In this document: positions 7,869-15,825 of the stretch, piece by piece
Numbering within the stretch: position 1 is the first letter of the stretch
Layout: each line of letters opens with the position of its first letter
Source of the DNA: Candidatus Iainarchaeum sp.
GTDB taxonomy: Archaea > Iainarchaeota > Iainarchaeia > Iainarchaeales > VGJJ01
Length of the DNA stretch: 64,000 bases
Assembly (NCBI GenBank): GCA_016699555.1
Contig: CP064981.1
Coordinates: 248,001 to 312,000, forward strand
Reading direction: 5' to 3'
The notes under the pieces: generated by a model
The model's database searches: none
What the model was told of the DNA's origin: nothing
Seen by the model: the letters and a program-made list of their open reading frames with translations, nothing else
Program-made: the position numbers and the translations under genes

Positions 7869-8528
7869 ATGATTTGTGTGCAAGCGATGACGAACGAGAA
7901 CAAAAACATCTTGAAGACAGGTACGACCACCGTGGGTGTTCGCACCAAAGAATGCGTTGTTTTGGCAGCAGACCAAAAAGCCACCATGGGTTATTTCGTC
8001 GCAGGGACGGATACGAAAAAAGTATTCAAATTGACCGATCGCATCGCCATCACCATGGCCGGCGGCGTGGGAGACGCCCAAACGCTCGTGCGATTCTTAC
8101 GATCACAAGCCAAGCTATTCGAAATCGAACGCGAAACGGCCATTACCACCAAGGCACTCGTCACGTTCCTGAGCAACATCCTCAGCAACTCGCGCTTCTA
8201 CCCCTTCATGATTCAATTCATCGTGGGTGGTTATACGAATGGAACGGCAGCCATGTATAACATGGACATGGCCGGCGGCGTCTCGGGCGTCAACGACTAC
8301 ACCGTCACCGGATCCGGAAGCGAATTCGCCATGGGTGTGTTGGATAACCAATACAAAGCCAGCATGCGCCGCGACGAAGCGGTAAAACTAGCCATTGCCG
8401 CCGTGAACGCCGGAAGGAAGCGCGACGCCGCTTCAGGCGGAGACAGCGTTACTGTTCTCGTCATCGACGACAAAGGCATCATGGAAATGGACCGCAAAGA
8501 CGTGGACAAGATCCTCGCCGCCATGTAA
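7869..8528 (+). CDS. psmB: 20S proteasome beta subunit
   Basis: N-terminal-threonine protease of the 20S core. After a short propeptide, the processing site KTG/TTTVG exposes the catalytic Thr. Conserved Asp (LAADQKATMG), the catalytic Lys (TDTKKVFKLTDRI, Thr1+32-type), GGVGDAQ and the C-terminal SGGDSV motif are present, at the usual total length of about 210 residues. Translation may start at 7869 or at the ATG at 7887, which would give a 12-residue propeptide closer to the archaeal norm. The next gene is fttA; this psmB-aCPSF1 neighbourhood is known in other archaea. A hairpin follows the stop by about 40 bases. Confidence 0.95.
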   Translation: MICVQAMTNENKNILKTGTTTVGVRTKECVVLAADQKATMGYFVAGTDTKKVFKLTDRIAITMAGGVGDAQTLVRFLRSQAKLFEIERETAITTKALVTFLSNILSNSRFYPFMIQFIVGGYTNGTAAMYNMDMAGGVSGVNDYTVTGSGSEFAMGVLDNQYKASMRRDEAVKLAIAAVNAGRKRDAASGGDSVTVLVIDDKGIMEMDRKDVDKILAAM

Positions 8529-8566
8529 GGTAACCCATCAAAAAGAACTCCCATTGCGACTTTCTC

Positions 8567-8590
8567 CCGCAAGCCATCAACCGCTTGCGG
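8567..8590 (+). terminator. hairpin between psmB and fttA
   Basis: Perfect 8-bp stem CCGCAAGC/GCTTGCGG around an eight-base loop. No T-run follows, so it may be a processing or attenuation site rather than a full terminator. Confidence 0.4.
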
Positions 8591-8675
8591 TTCACCATTA
8601 CCATTTGCTTCTCTCACCAAAAGAGAGAAATAACCAAAAAATACAACGAGACCACCCGAAAATAGTGAAAACCAT

Positions 8676-10571
8676 ATGATGGAACTGAACGAAATCGAAA
8701 AATTCATTATGGGAAAACTCCCCAAGACATGCCAAGTCACCAATGTCGACTTCGAAGGACCGGAAATCGTCCTCTACACCAAGAACCCCTCCGCCTTCTT
8801 CGACTCCAAAGAAAACCACGTCGGAAAGATCGCATTCGAACTGAAGAAAAAAATATCCATCCGCGCCGACAAGAGCAAGCTCATGGACCCCTCGGACGCC
8901 AAAAAAATCATCGAAGGGCTCATCCCCTCCGACGCCGAAGTCAAGAACATCACATTCGTCGATGCATTCTGCCAAGTCGTCATCGAATCCATGAAACCCG
9001 GCCTCGTCATCGGAAAAGGCGGCGAAACCAGCAAAGCCATCATCACCCAAACAGGATGGACCCCCAAGATTTTACGCGCACCTACTTCCAATTCAGAATT
9101 CCTCCAGGGAATCCGCTATCACCTCAACAAGCACGCCCCTGAAAGAAAGAAGTTCCTACAAGAAACATCCAAGAAAATCTATCGCGTAGCCACATCCAAA
9201 CACGACTGGGTCAGACTCACCGGACTAGGCGCATTCCGCGAAGTCGGAAGAAGCTGCATGATGGTGGACACCCCCATCACCAAAATACTCATGGACTGCG
9301 GAATCAACGCCGCACGACCCGATGACCCCTATCCTTACCTGGACGCGCTCTACTTTCCCCTATCCGAAATGGACGCACTCATCATCTCCCACGCCCACAT
9401 GGACCACCAGGGATTCGCTCCCTTCCTCTACCGCATGGGATTCAGGGGGCCGCTCTACTGCACCGAACCCACACGCGATCTGATGGCCTTACTCCAATTC
9501 GACTTCGTGGACCTGCTCGTGAAAGAAGGAAAAGAACCCCCCTACACCGAAAAAGACATCAAAGAAGAACTCAAGCACGTCATCGTCAGAGACTACCGCG
9601 AAGTCACGGACATCGCCCCCGACATGAAACTGACATTCTTCAACGCCTCCCACATCCTGGGAAGCTCATCCGTGCACTTGCACATCGGCGAGGGAGCGCA
9701 CAACCTAGTCTATTCCGGGGATTACAAGTATGGCTTCACTCGCCTGTTCGACACCATGGACATCGCCTACCCCCGCGTGGAAACACTCATCACCGAATCC
9801 ACCTACGGAGGAGAACACGACATCATGCCCTCCCGCGATGACGCTGAACGCAAGCTCTTGCGCATCATCCAAGATACTTTCGCCAAAGGCGGAAACGTCC
9901 TGATTCCCGTCTTTGCCGTGGGAAGAGGACAAGAAGTCATGTTGGTCATCGAAGAATTCTACCGCCAAGGATTGCTGCCGGATGCCAAAGTCTACATCGA
10001 TGGCTTAACCAAAGAAGCATCCGCCATTCACACCGCGTACCCCGAATATCTCAGGCAAAACGTCCAGCGCAGAATCTTTTCCAACGATTCTCCGTTCACC
10101 TCTCCATTATTCCACCAAGTGACGGCAAAGGACCGCGATGAGATCTTGAAAAATGGAAATGTCATCATCCTCGCCAGCTCCGGAATGCTTAACGGCGGGG
10201 CAAGTTTGGATTATTTTTATCGCATGGCAGATAATCCCAACAATACCTTGGTCTTTGCCGGCTGGCAAGGAGAAGGAAGTTTGGGAAGAAAGTTGCAAGC
10301 CGGAATCAAAGACATACCCGTCGCGGATAACAAAGGAAAGACGCGCATGCTGACCGTTAACCTGCGCTTGGAAGCGTTGGAAGGATTCTCAGGACACTCC
10401 GACTTCCTACAACTCCAAAACTATGTCCGCAACATCAACCCCCAGCCCAAGCGCATCATCGTGGATCACGGCGAAAAGACCAAAACAGTCGCTTTTGCCA
10501 AACACCTCACCAACAAATTTGGAATCAAATCCGCCGCGATTCGAAACTTGGACACCATCCGATTGCGCTAG
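8676..10571 (+). CDS. fttA: KH/metallo-beta-lactamase/beta-CASP nuclease, archaeal termination factor FttA (aCPSF1)
   Basis: Archaeal homologue of CPSF73: an endo/5'-3' exonuclease that cuts nascent RNA and ends transcription. Residues 1-145 hold the N-terminal KH domains (VIGKGGETSKAI near 109). The metallo-beta-lactamase core has HAHMDH (about 240-245), further His/Asp ligands in ASHILGSSS and SGDYKYG, and the beta-CASP part has ITESTYGG, LASSGMLNGG and GFSGHSDFLQL. The length of 631 matches the family. The start at 8676 is followed at once by a second Met. The presence of this factor is of note because many genes here also end in hairpins, including this gene's own two-part 3' element. Confidence 0.95.
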   Translation: MMELNEIEKFIMGKLPKTCQVTNVDFEGPEIVLYTKNPSAFFDSKENHVGKIAFELKKKISIRADKSKLMDPSDAKKIIEGLIPSDAEVKNITFVDAFCQVVIESMKPGLVIGKGGETSKAIITQTGWTPKILRAPTSNSEFLQGIRYHLNKHAPERKKFLQETSKKIYRVATSKHDWVRLTGLGAFREVGRSCMMVDTPITKILMDCGINAARPDDPYPYLDALYFPLSEMDALIISHAHMDHQGFAPFLYRMGFRGPLYCTEPTRDLMALLQFDFVDLLVKEGKEPPYTEKDIKEELKHVIVRDYREVTDIAPDMKLTFFNASHILGSSSVHLHIGEGAHNLVYSGDYKYGFTRLFDTMDIAYPRVETLITESTYGGEHDIMPSRDDAERKLLRIIQDTFAKGGNVLIPVFAVGRGQEVMLVIEEFYRQGLLPDAKVYIDGLTKEASAIHTAYPEYLRQNVQRRIFSNDSPFTSPLFHQVTAKDRDEILKNGNVIILASSGMLNGGASLDYFYRMADNPNNTLVFAGWQGEGSLGRKLQAGIKDIPVADNKGKTRMLTVNLRLEALEGFSGHSDFLQLQNYVRNINPQPKRIIVDHGEKTKTVAFAKHLTNKFGIKSAAIRNLDTIRLR

Positions 10572-10580
10572 ACAGTTTCG

Positions 10581-10640
10581 ACACCGTTTCGGCGGTGTGG
10601 GGCGAGAACAGATGTTAACACGCCATTTTGTTTTCTCAAA
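10581..10640 (+). terminator. two-part 3' element after fttA
   Basis: Nine bases after the stop, ACACCG/CGGTGT pair around TTTCGG (10581-10598). GGGGCGAGAAC follows, the linker also found after EF-2 and at 4351. The second stem is weak here (GGCG at 10601-10604 with CGCC at 10621-10624), followed by ATTTTGTTTTCTC. It looks like a degenerate copy of the recurring element. Confidence 0.5.
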
Positions 10641-10900
10641 TTCTCGGAATAAAATGAACTTATCTTCTACATAATATAGTTTTCATTTTGGGGTTTTGGA
10701 AATACTATTTTTGTTTTTTGGGCATTTCAACATAAAGTGCTCAAATCGTCGTGTTTATGTTGCGGTGGCGCAGCTAAATTCTTTTTCCTAATTTTTGCTT
10801 CCACATAAGAAAAGGAGCTCATATAACGCCCTATTTGGGCTCTTTGTAATTAATTAACCTTTTTTGATGAAACGGAGGTAAAAGAAGGCTCTGTTTGCCG
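10641..10900. other. AT-rich intergenic stretch without a recognised gene
   Basis: About 260 bases of AT-rich sequence between fttA and the small transcript unit at 10904. It contains a 9-bp perfect inverted repeat CAACATAAA/TTTATGTTG (10728-10762) and a short hairpin GCCC/GGGC near 10829-10841. No ORF with coding character or RNA family is seen. Confidence 0.5.
10728..10762. repeat. inverted repeat CAACATAAA...TTTATGTTG
   Basis: Nine-base perfect arms separated by 17 bases in the AT-rich gap. It could be an operator or the stem of an RNA; nothing else ties it to a function. Confidence 0.35.
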
Positions 10901-10903
10901 AAA

Positions 10904-10913
10904 AGTATATAAA
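10904..10913 (+). promoter_or_regulatory. TATA box of the small transcript
   Basis: AGTATATAAA. A start of transcription about 24 bases downstream falls at about 10936-10938, just before GAGG and the ATG at 10950. Confidence 0.55.
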
Positions 10914-10949
10914 GGTGGTTGCGTTATACTTCCGAACGAGGTTGTAGCC

Positions 10950-11120
10950 ATGAGTGGAGATGCACGCAAACCCCTGGAAGTAACTATTTCCACCCATGAA
11001 ACCAACTCGCGTATGCAGGAGCTCACGCCCCTGGATAGCACCCGACAGTGCCTTGCTGACGAAGCAAGGGCCTGGGAAAAGCGTGCAGGAAGGAAACTTC
11101 CAAGCCCAGGAAGACATTGA
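10950..11120 (+). CDS. 56-residue small protein or structured RNA
   Basis: An ORF beginning MSGDARKPLEVTISTHETNS, with a well-placed TATA box, a GAGG Shine-Dalgarno nine bases before the ATG and a strong terminator ten bases after the stop: a complete stand-alone unit. The protein is hydrophilic and has no known motif. The same bases also pair well as RNA: CATGAGTGG (10949-10957) with CCACCCATG (10990-10998), CCTTGC with GCAAGG, and GGAAG-GAAA-CTTCC inside a CCTGGG/CCCAGG stem. So a non-coding RNA is a serious alternative, and I cannot decide from one sequence. Confidence 0.42.
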   Translation: MSGDARKPLEVTISTHETNSRMQELTPLDSTRQCLADEARAWEKRAGRKLPSPGRH

Positions 11121-11129
11121 TCGGTCATA

Positions 11130-11159
11130 GGGTTGCCACCGCCCCCCTGGGTGGCGCCC
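11130..11159 (+). terminator. hairpin and T-rich tract after the small ORF
   Basis: GCCACC/GGTGGC inner stem extended by GGG/CCC around a UU/G internal loop, followed by ATTTCTTATTTTCGATTTT. Confidence 0.65.
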
Positions 11160-11190
11160 ATTTCTTATTTTCGATTTTATTGGTTTTCAT

Positions 11191-11700
11191 ATGACAATCA
11201 AAAAAACAAAGTCACTAATTTTGTTAATCACCGGTACGCCTGGAACGGGCAAGTCAACGATTGCCAAACGACTTGGAAAGAAGCTCAAAGCTGTTGTAGT
11301 GAATGAAAAGGCGTTTTGCCGCAACGAAAAATGCGCCACGTTCGATTCCAAGACCAAGGAATGGGAAATCGATTTGAAAAAATACAAAACGGCTTTCGCC
11401 CGCTATGCTAAGCAGCATGCTGGAAAGCCGATCATTCTCGAAGGCCACGTAGCCTGCGAAGTTAACTTGCCTATTTCAAAAATAATGGTGTTAACGTGCA
11501 ATCCGGTGGAATTAGGCTATCGCTTAGCCAAGCGCCGCTACGCTGAACTCAAAATCCAGGAGAATATGTTCTGCGAGGCCACGGACTATTGCATGCAACA
11601 AGTCACGAAACACTACCGCGGAAAGAAAGTGCTGAAAGTGGACACGTCAACCCATTCTCCATCCCAAGTAATCCAAAAAATCCAAAAGTGGCTGCACTAG
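11191..11700 (+). CDS. Fap7/AK6-type adenylate kinase-like P-loop NTPase
   Basis: Small NMP-kinase-like ATPase of the Fap7/hCINAP family, which in eukaryotes and archaea helps mature the small ribosomal subunit. ITGTPGTGKST near residue 12 is the P-loop. VVVNEKAFCR and ILEGHVACE fit the NMP-binding region, and the RLAKRRYAELKIQENMFCEA segment is the typical lid with Arg residues. Length 169 is normal for the family. Its TAG stop is shared with the convergent tsaC gene (4-base overlap, CTAG). Confidence 0.85.
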   Translation: MTIKKTKSLILLITGTPGTGKSTIAKRLGKKLKAVVVNEKAFCRNEKCATFDSKTKEWEIDLKKYKTAFARYAKQHAGKPIILEGHVACEVNLPISKIMVLTCNPVELGYRLAKRRYAELKIQENMFCEATDYCMQQVTKHYRGKKVLKVDTSTHSPSQVIQKIQKWLH

Positions 11701-12269
11701 TTCTTGCGCGGGATGTGCTTTGGAGCTTCCCCGCTCAAATCCCATATCTCGGAGGGAGGGTTCTCCAGCTTTCCCGCATCCACCACATAATCCACTGCTT
11801 CGCGCATCTCTTTGGGGATGTCGCTGATGGACTTGGCGTGGGGTTGGCCGGAAATATTTACACTCGTCGTGACAAAAGGAATCCCGGCCTCTTCTACGAG
11901 CTGCGTGAAAGGATGTTTGGGGATGCGCACGCCCACGGATTCTCCCGCAGCAACCTCTCTCAGGAAACCAACGACCTTCTTGGGGAGGATGAATGTGAAT
12001 GGTCCCGGGAGCTTTTCCAGAAACTCGGGAAAGCGAACCCCAAAATGGGTGTGGATCCAATCCTTGGAAGGGGCGATAACCGAGAAAGGCTTCTGGATTT
12101 CGCGGGATTTCAATGCGCGAATGCGTTTCACGGCCCCCGCATCCAGCGCGGCGCATCCAATCCCATAAATGGTGTCCGTGGGATAGATGAAGATCTTCCC
12201 CGCGCGCATGGCGCGGATGATTTCATCATGGTGTGCCGTGACCTCCTTCCATGGAATCGTGGTCATCAT
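11697..12269 (-). CDS. tsaC: threonylcarbamoyl-AMP synthase (TsaC/Sua5/YrdC family)
   Basis: Makes the threonylcarbamoyl-adenylate donor for the universal t6A37 tRNA modification. IFIYPTDTIYGIGCAALD near residue 26 and KSREIQKPFSVI are the YrdC signatures, followed by LPGPFTFIL, VGVRIPKHPF and TTSVNISGQP. At 190 residues it is the short TsaC form without the C-terminal Sua5 domain. Start at the MM pair is taken at 12269. Its stop is interlocked with that of the Fap7-like gene. Confidence 0.9.
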   Translation of the reverse strand: MMTTIPWKEVTAHHDEIIRAMRAGKIFIYPTDTIYGIGCAALDAGAVKRIRALKSREIQKPFSVIAPSKDWIHTHFGVRFPEFLEKLPGPFTFILPKKVVGFLREVAAGESVGVRIPKHPFTQLVEEAGIPFVTTSVNISGQPHAKSISDIPKEMREAVDYVVDAGKLENPPSEIWDLSGEAPKHIPRKN

Positions 12270-12295
12270 TCCCGACTTTGGACACCCAAACGCCT

Positions 12296-12313
12296 AAAAA
12301 GGGGCTCGGCCCC
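12296..12313 (-). terminator. compact hairpin with T-run on the minus strand
   Basis: GGGGC/GCCCC arms around TCG with a run of A's on the left side, so on the minus strand a hairpin followed by T's. No minus-strand gene ends here; it may stop antisense or read-through transcription before tsaC. Confidence 0.35.
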
Positions 12314-12353
12314 ATTCTATCGTTGAATTATTTCAGTCTAGGGGGATTTATTC

Positions 12354-13598
12354 GTGCAAACCAAGTATCTTTTTTCAATTCTATTCCTGGCGTGCCTCGT
12401 CACAAGCGCACAGGCATTAATGCTCCAAGAAAAGAGCCTCTCAACCTATGCATTCCCCGGCTTTGAGATCACTTCCCCGGCTACGACGCACTGCGAAACC
12501 ATCACATTCAGCCCTTTTACTGACTTCGATACCGCAACGAATGACACGCTCTTGAATTTGGGAATCGAATTCAGTCCCGCAACCGATTTCGACTCCAATG
12601 TGACGATTTCTACCAACAACCAACTCATTCAAACCATCTATTCCCGCGACTTTATTGGAAAGAGCAACGCTCACGTACTGATTCCTGCTGAACTCCAACG
12701 CGACAATGGCACTACCCTCCAAATTTGCGGAAACTCCTCTCCATCGCTGCAACGCTTGTACGTTTCTTCGAGCGGGACGCTCGGACTGTATCAACAGCCG
12801 CACTTCGATCGCGCGAATGATTTCGAGACCGTCGTCGTGACGCCCGAGCGCATCCTCGGACAAGAAGTGGAAGCCCAAGTATTCGTACGCAACTCCGGGG
12901 CACTCCCTGCAAGCGTGCACGTGGACTACCGCAAGTATGATGTACCTTACTTACCCTTATTGAAAGGCGAAACCGGCTTCGATGCGACGCTGGAACCCTA
13001 TGAAAGCCGCACCATCACCTATTACATCAAACCCCTGCGCGCGGTCGATTTGGCGTTGCCTCCGGCGGTGTTGACCTACACCAACATCTTCGGCGAAGAA
13101 GAAAAAATAGAATCCAATCGCGCACAAGTGCGCGTGAAGCAGCCCGAGTTCAATGTGAAAGGCGTGTTCTTGTTGAATCAGACTCACGCGCGCGTCGATG
13201 AACCCGTTGATGTGCGCTGGCTCGCACAGAATGATGGGATCGATCCCCTCTATGGGTTGAGCGCCACATACACCATCACACCCGAAACCACTACCACGCT
13301 CCCGCGCATGATGATCCCTGAATTGCTCCCGTCCAAAGCCGAGAGCCGCGGATTCACCATCCAATTCGCTGAGCCCGGGACCTATACTTTAGGCTGTGTA
13401 ATCTTCCAGGAAAGCAATCCCGAATTGCACACGAACTGTCAGGGAACCACTATTACCATCACCGAAGACACGCGCCTGATTACCCTGCTGCTTTCATTGA
13501 TGCTCGTGATTATTGGAATCGGGGTCTATGCGTACATCTACTACTCCAAGCCCAAGCCCCACACGGAAGTAAAGCCCAAGAAGCGATTCCAGACATAG
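12354..13598 (+). CDS. secreted surface protein with C-terminal membrane anchor
   Basis: A 414-residue type-I membrane protein. The N-terminal signal peptide (FSILFLACLVTSAQA) is followed by about 360 extracellular residues and then a helix (LLLSLMLVIIGIGVYAYIYY, about 383-402) and a basic tail. The outer part has two Ig-like beta-sandwich stretches (about 160-255 and 260-370; VEAQVFVRNSGALPASVHV, VDVRWLAQNDGIDPLYGL) similar in style to the CARDB/COG1470 class. It starts with GTG at 12354 behind AGGGGGATTTATTC. It may be part of the cell envelope; no enzyme motif is seen. A short hairpin abuts the stop. Confidence 0.65.
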   Translation: MQTKYLFSILFLACLVTSAQALMLQEKSLSTYAFPGFEITSPATTHCETITFSPFTDFDTATNDTLLNLGIEFSPATDFDSNVTISTNNQLIQTIYSRDFIGKSNAHVLIPAELQRDNGTTLQICGNSSPSLQRLYVSSSGTLGLYQQPHFDRANDFETVVVTPERILGQEVEAQVFVRNSGALPASVHVDYRKYDVPYLPLLKGETGFDATLEPYESRTITYYIKPLRAVDLALPPAVLTYTNIFGEEEKIESNRAQVRVKQPEFNVKGVFLLNQTHARVDEPVDVRWLAQNDGIDPLYGLSATYTITPETTTTLPRMMIPELLPSKAESRGFTIQFAEPGTYTLGCVIFQESNPELHTNCQGTTITITEDTRLITLLLSLMLVIIGIGVYAYIYYSKPKPHTEVKPKKRFQT

Positions 13599-13619
13599 TC
13601 GGGTGTTCGAATCCCCCGA
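13599..13619 (+). terminator. hairpin directly after the stop codon
   Basis: TCGGG/CCCGA arms begin at the base after the TAG. No T-run follows, so termination is uncertain. The loop resembles a tRNA T-loop (GTTCGAATC) by chance. Confidence 0.4.
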
Positions 13620-13790
13620 TGTATTAAAAAAGATTGGACGTCAAGTATTGGATAGGTCCATTCCAATGTCATACAGTCCCTTACAGTCTATTCCGGCTTC
13701 TTCGAACGGCTTTACTTCACTCCCTTCACGTCTCACGCTTTTCGTGCATTTTGTGCAAAATGCCATTCAATCAGTTTCGGAGGAATAAAC

Positions 13791-14147
13791 ATGCCATACC
13801 ATAACGACCAATCTCGTGGAGAATTCAACGATCGCGGAGGAGACTTCCAACAACGCCGTCGCTTTACTCCCCAAGCGCCCATCCCAGTGAAGGAAGGCGA
13901 AACCTACGAAGTCACGATTGAAGGCATTGGAGAAAAAGGAGATGGCATTGCCAAGATCCAAGGATTCGTCATCATCGTCCCCAAGACCCAGCAAGGACAA
14001 CGCGTCAAAGTGCGCATCACCGCCGTACGCGGAAAAGTCTCTTTCGCCGAGGTCGTGGAAGAAATGGGATCCGCTCCCGCAGCAGCTGAATCCAATGAAG
14101 AAGAAGCGGACGAAGCCGATGCAGAAGAAATGGAAGACGAAGAATAA
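13791..14147 (+). CDS. TRAM-domain RNA-binding protein
   Basis: Small RNA-binding protein; archaeal stand-alone TRAM proteins act as RNA chaperones. Residues 1-30 are an Arg/Gly/Gln-rich disordered lead (DQSRGEFNDRGGDFQQRRR). The TRAM OB-fold covers about 34-92 (GETYEVTIEGIGEKGDGIAKI, GFVIIVPKTQQGQRVKVRITAV, GKVSFAEVV), and a Glu/Asp/Ala-rich acidic tail ends the protein. The ATG has a perfect GGAGGA Shine-Dalgarno. The tails on both sides are longer than in minimal family members. A hairpin/T-run terminator follows closely. Confidence 0.88.
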   Translation: MPYHNDQSRGEFNDRGGDFQQRRRFTPQAPIPVKEGETYEVTIEGIGEKGDGIAKIQGFVIIVPKTQQGQRVKVRITAVRGKVSFAEVVEEMGSAPAAAESNEEEADEADAEEMEDEE

Positions 14148-14164
14148 TCATCAAAAAGAAAAAG

Positions 14165-14204
14165 AGTGAGAGGAGCAATCGCTCCCCACTTCAACTATTT
14201 TTTT
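14165..14204 (+). terminator. hairpin plus T-run after the TRAM gene
   Basis: GGAGC-AATC-GCTCC, flanked by an outer AGTG/CACT pairing, followed by TATTTTTTTA. Confidence 0.65.
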
Positions 14205-14213
14205 ATCCCACTT

Positions 14214-15035
14214 TTATCTCTTGCGCGCAGCAAAGCGACCTTTCTTATGATGGGTTGCTTTGGCGGCGTGGTGCTTAGCGGTAGGGTGCTTGTGCGTTCC
14301 CATAACCTCATGCGTGACATCCGCAAACAACGTATACCACGTGATCCACCACAAGTAGCTCGAGACCCCTAACGCAGGAATGGCGAGGATGAACAAGCTC
14401 AGCGTGGAGAGGATGGTGGAGACTCCTAACAATACGACTCCATACCCCGCCAACACGGCCCAGCTCATCCAGTATTCCTTGGTTGCGACCACGTTCAATA
14501 TCTCCGGGAACTTGAACGCATCCCCGAGCTGTTTGTTCTTGGCATACAGCTGGACGGCGATAGGCATCATCAGCGTGGCCAATATCCCTAACACGAGCGC
14601 GACCAATCCATAGACGGCGCCGTTCAAGATCAGCAACAACATTCCCTGCAATGCTTGGATGGGCTGCCAAACCGCATTATGGAATACGGCAAAGATCAAG
14701 GGGAATGAATTCGCGACACCGAATGCAATCACAATCATGGCGGGCAAAAAATACAAAACTCCGATGACCCAGACCATCAATCCCGAGAAAAACAAATCCA
14801 CATAGTCATCGAATGCCGGCATCGAGTGGTCGTTGCGGATGGTACGGCGCGAGGCCTCGATCCCTAATCCATGCACGAGCACGCTCAATAGGGAAAGGAT
14901 TCCCCCCAAGATGGACCCGAAAATCACCGTGATGGCTCCCCCTAAGACGTGAAAGCCCATGAATATGCTGCCCAGCACCACTGTTGTCAAGTCCGTCTTT
15001 AGCGGGCGCTTGATCGCTTCCAAAAATTCAACCAT
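14214..15035 (-). CDS. DUF4013-type polytopic membrane protein
   Basis: A 273-residue integral membrane protein with about six hydrophobic segments, typical of the archaeal DUF4013 family (RTIRNDHSMPAFDDYVDLFFSGL is the characteristic cytoplasmic stretch after the first helices; LFADVTHEVMGT near the C-terminus). The function of the family is unknown. The tail is rich in His and Lys (HKHPTAKHHAAKATHHKKG). The ATG has GGAGGAG eight bases upstream, and a TATA-like ATTTTTAAA lies near 15090. It converges on the TRAM gene, with only a T-rich gap between. Confidence 0.75.
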   Translation of the reverse strand: MVEFLEAIKRPLKTDLTTVVLGSIFMGFHVLGGAITVIFGSILGGILSLLSVLVHGLGIEASRRTIRNDHSMPAFDDYVDLFFSGLMVWVIGVLYFLPAMIVIAFGVANSFPLIFAVFHNAVWQPIQALQGMLLLILNGAVYGLVALVLGILATLMMPIAVQLYAKNKQLGDAFKFPEILNVVATKEYWMSWAVLAGYGVVLLGVSTILSTLSLFILAIPALGVSSYLWWITWYTLFADVTHEVMGTHKHPTAKHHAAKATHHKKGRFAARKR

Positions 15036-15099
15036 AATTTCTTCAACTCCTCCAAATTGGACGTAATGCTTGGAAGAAAAAACTGGCGTTTAAAAATGG

Positions 15100-15299
15100 C
15101 GGGGTGTACGTTCGCGCGTGGCCGAACCGCCTGCCTTAAATCATCCATCTCCCACAACATCCTCATTCCGGCTTCCCTTCCGGTTCAAGGGAGTCAATGC
15201 CTATGCCGCTCGCGTGCACGGGAGCCTAACCAACTCCTCCTTGTGCAAATCGCCTGCATCGTGCTCGCGCAGTAGCGCATGGCGGAGAGTTGATGCAGG
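15100..15299. other. 200-base gap with no recognised gene
   Basis: Between the DUF4013 promoter and the Nudix start. It contains hairpin-capable stretches (CTTCCCTT with AAGGGAG near 15173-15195; GCGC-AGTA-GCGC near 15270) but no family that I recognise, and open frames through it lack coding character. It may be the long leader of the Nudix message or a decayed gene. Confidence 0.4.
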
Positions 15300-15737
15300 A
15301 TGCGTCATGAAAAGTCATGCGGAGCAGTCGTATTTAGGGATAACAAATTCCTCTTGCTCAAGAATTCCAAATCGAAGAACTGGGGCGCACCAAAAGGACA
15401 CGTTGAAAACAACGAGACCGAAGAAGAGACGGCGCGAAGAGAGATATTCGAAGAAACGGGACTGAGCAACCTACGTTTTCTCCCGGGATTCAGGCAAATC
15501 AATCATTTCTCGCTCTACTTGGGCGGGAAAAAAGTCTCCAAGGAGGTGGTGTTTTTTTTGGCGGAGAGCAAGAGCGGAAACGTCACGCTGTCGAATGAGC
15601 ACTCCGCCTATGAGTGGTTGCTATTCGAGGATGCCATCCATCGCGTGAAATTCCGCGCGCTGAAATCCATCCTAATCAATGCCGCCAAGACACTCGATTC
15701 CAAGTTCACGCTCTCCGTCCCGCCTGAAAAAAACTAA
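15300..15737 (+). CDS. Nudix hydrolase (Ap4A-hydrolase-like)
   Basis: Hydrolyses nucleoside diphosphate-linked compounds; sequence style (KSCGAVVFRDNKFLLLKNSKSKNWGAPKGH) is that of diadenosine-tetraphosphate hydrolases. The Nudix box runs from GHVENNETEEETARRE to IFEETGL and fits Gx5Ex7REUxEExGU fully. The family's Trp/Phe after the strand is present (YEWLLFEDA). Length 145 is normal. The ATG at 15300 has no clear Shine-Dalgarno. A long-stem hairpin starts at the stop codon. Confidence 0.88.
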   Translation: MRHEKSCGAVVFRDNKFLLLKNSKSKNWGAPKGHVENNETEEETARREIFEETGLSNLRFLPGFRQINHFSLYLGGKKVSKEVVFFLAESKSGNVTLSNEHSAYEWLLFEDAIHRVKFRALKSILINAAKTLDSKFTLSVPPEKN

Positions 15738-15778
15738 GCGCCTTTTCGCGTGAAGGAAGGGAATTAGCTAAAGGCGTT
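15737..15778 (+). terminator. long-loop hairpin overlapping the Nudix stop
   Basis: AGCGCCTTT (15737-15745, including the last base of the stop) pairs with AAAGGCGTT (15770-15778, one G-U), then TGCTTTTCTTTG. Confidence 0.5.
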
Positions 15779-15825
15779 TGCTTTTCTTTGTGTATTAAAA
15801 ACCCCAATATGGCTACTTCCATCAT

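Noticed and set aside
10936..11159. RNase P or SRP RNA at the small structured unit
   Set aside because: The conserved cores (GAGGAAAGUC/ACAGAA of RNase P; the GGAA...AGCAG loop of SRP helix 8) are absent and the 5' and 3' ends do not pair.
12296..12313. terminator of the tsaC gene
   Set aside because: It lies upstream of tsaC's start, so it cannot end that gene; kept only as a possible antisense stop.
13599..13620. tRNA-like T-arm (GTTCGAATC between paired arms)
   Set aside because: Only this arm is present; upstream is coding sequence and no acceptor, D or anticodon stem can be built.
15057..15465. overlapping open frames before and across the Nudix gene
   Set aside because: Ser/Arg/Pro-rich composition, no ribosome site, and overlap with the conserved Nudix box in another frame.
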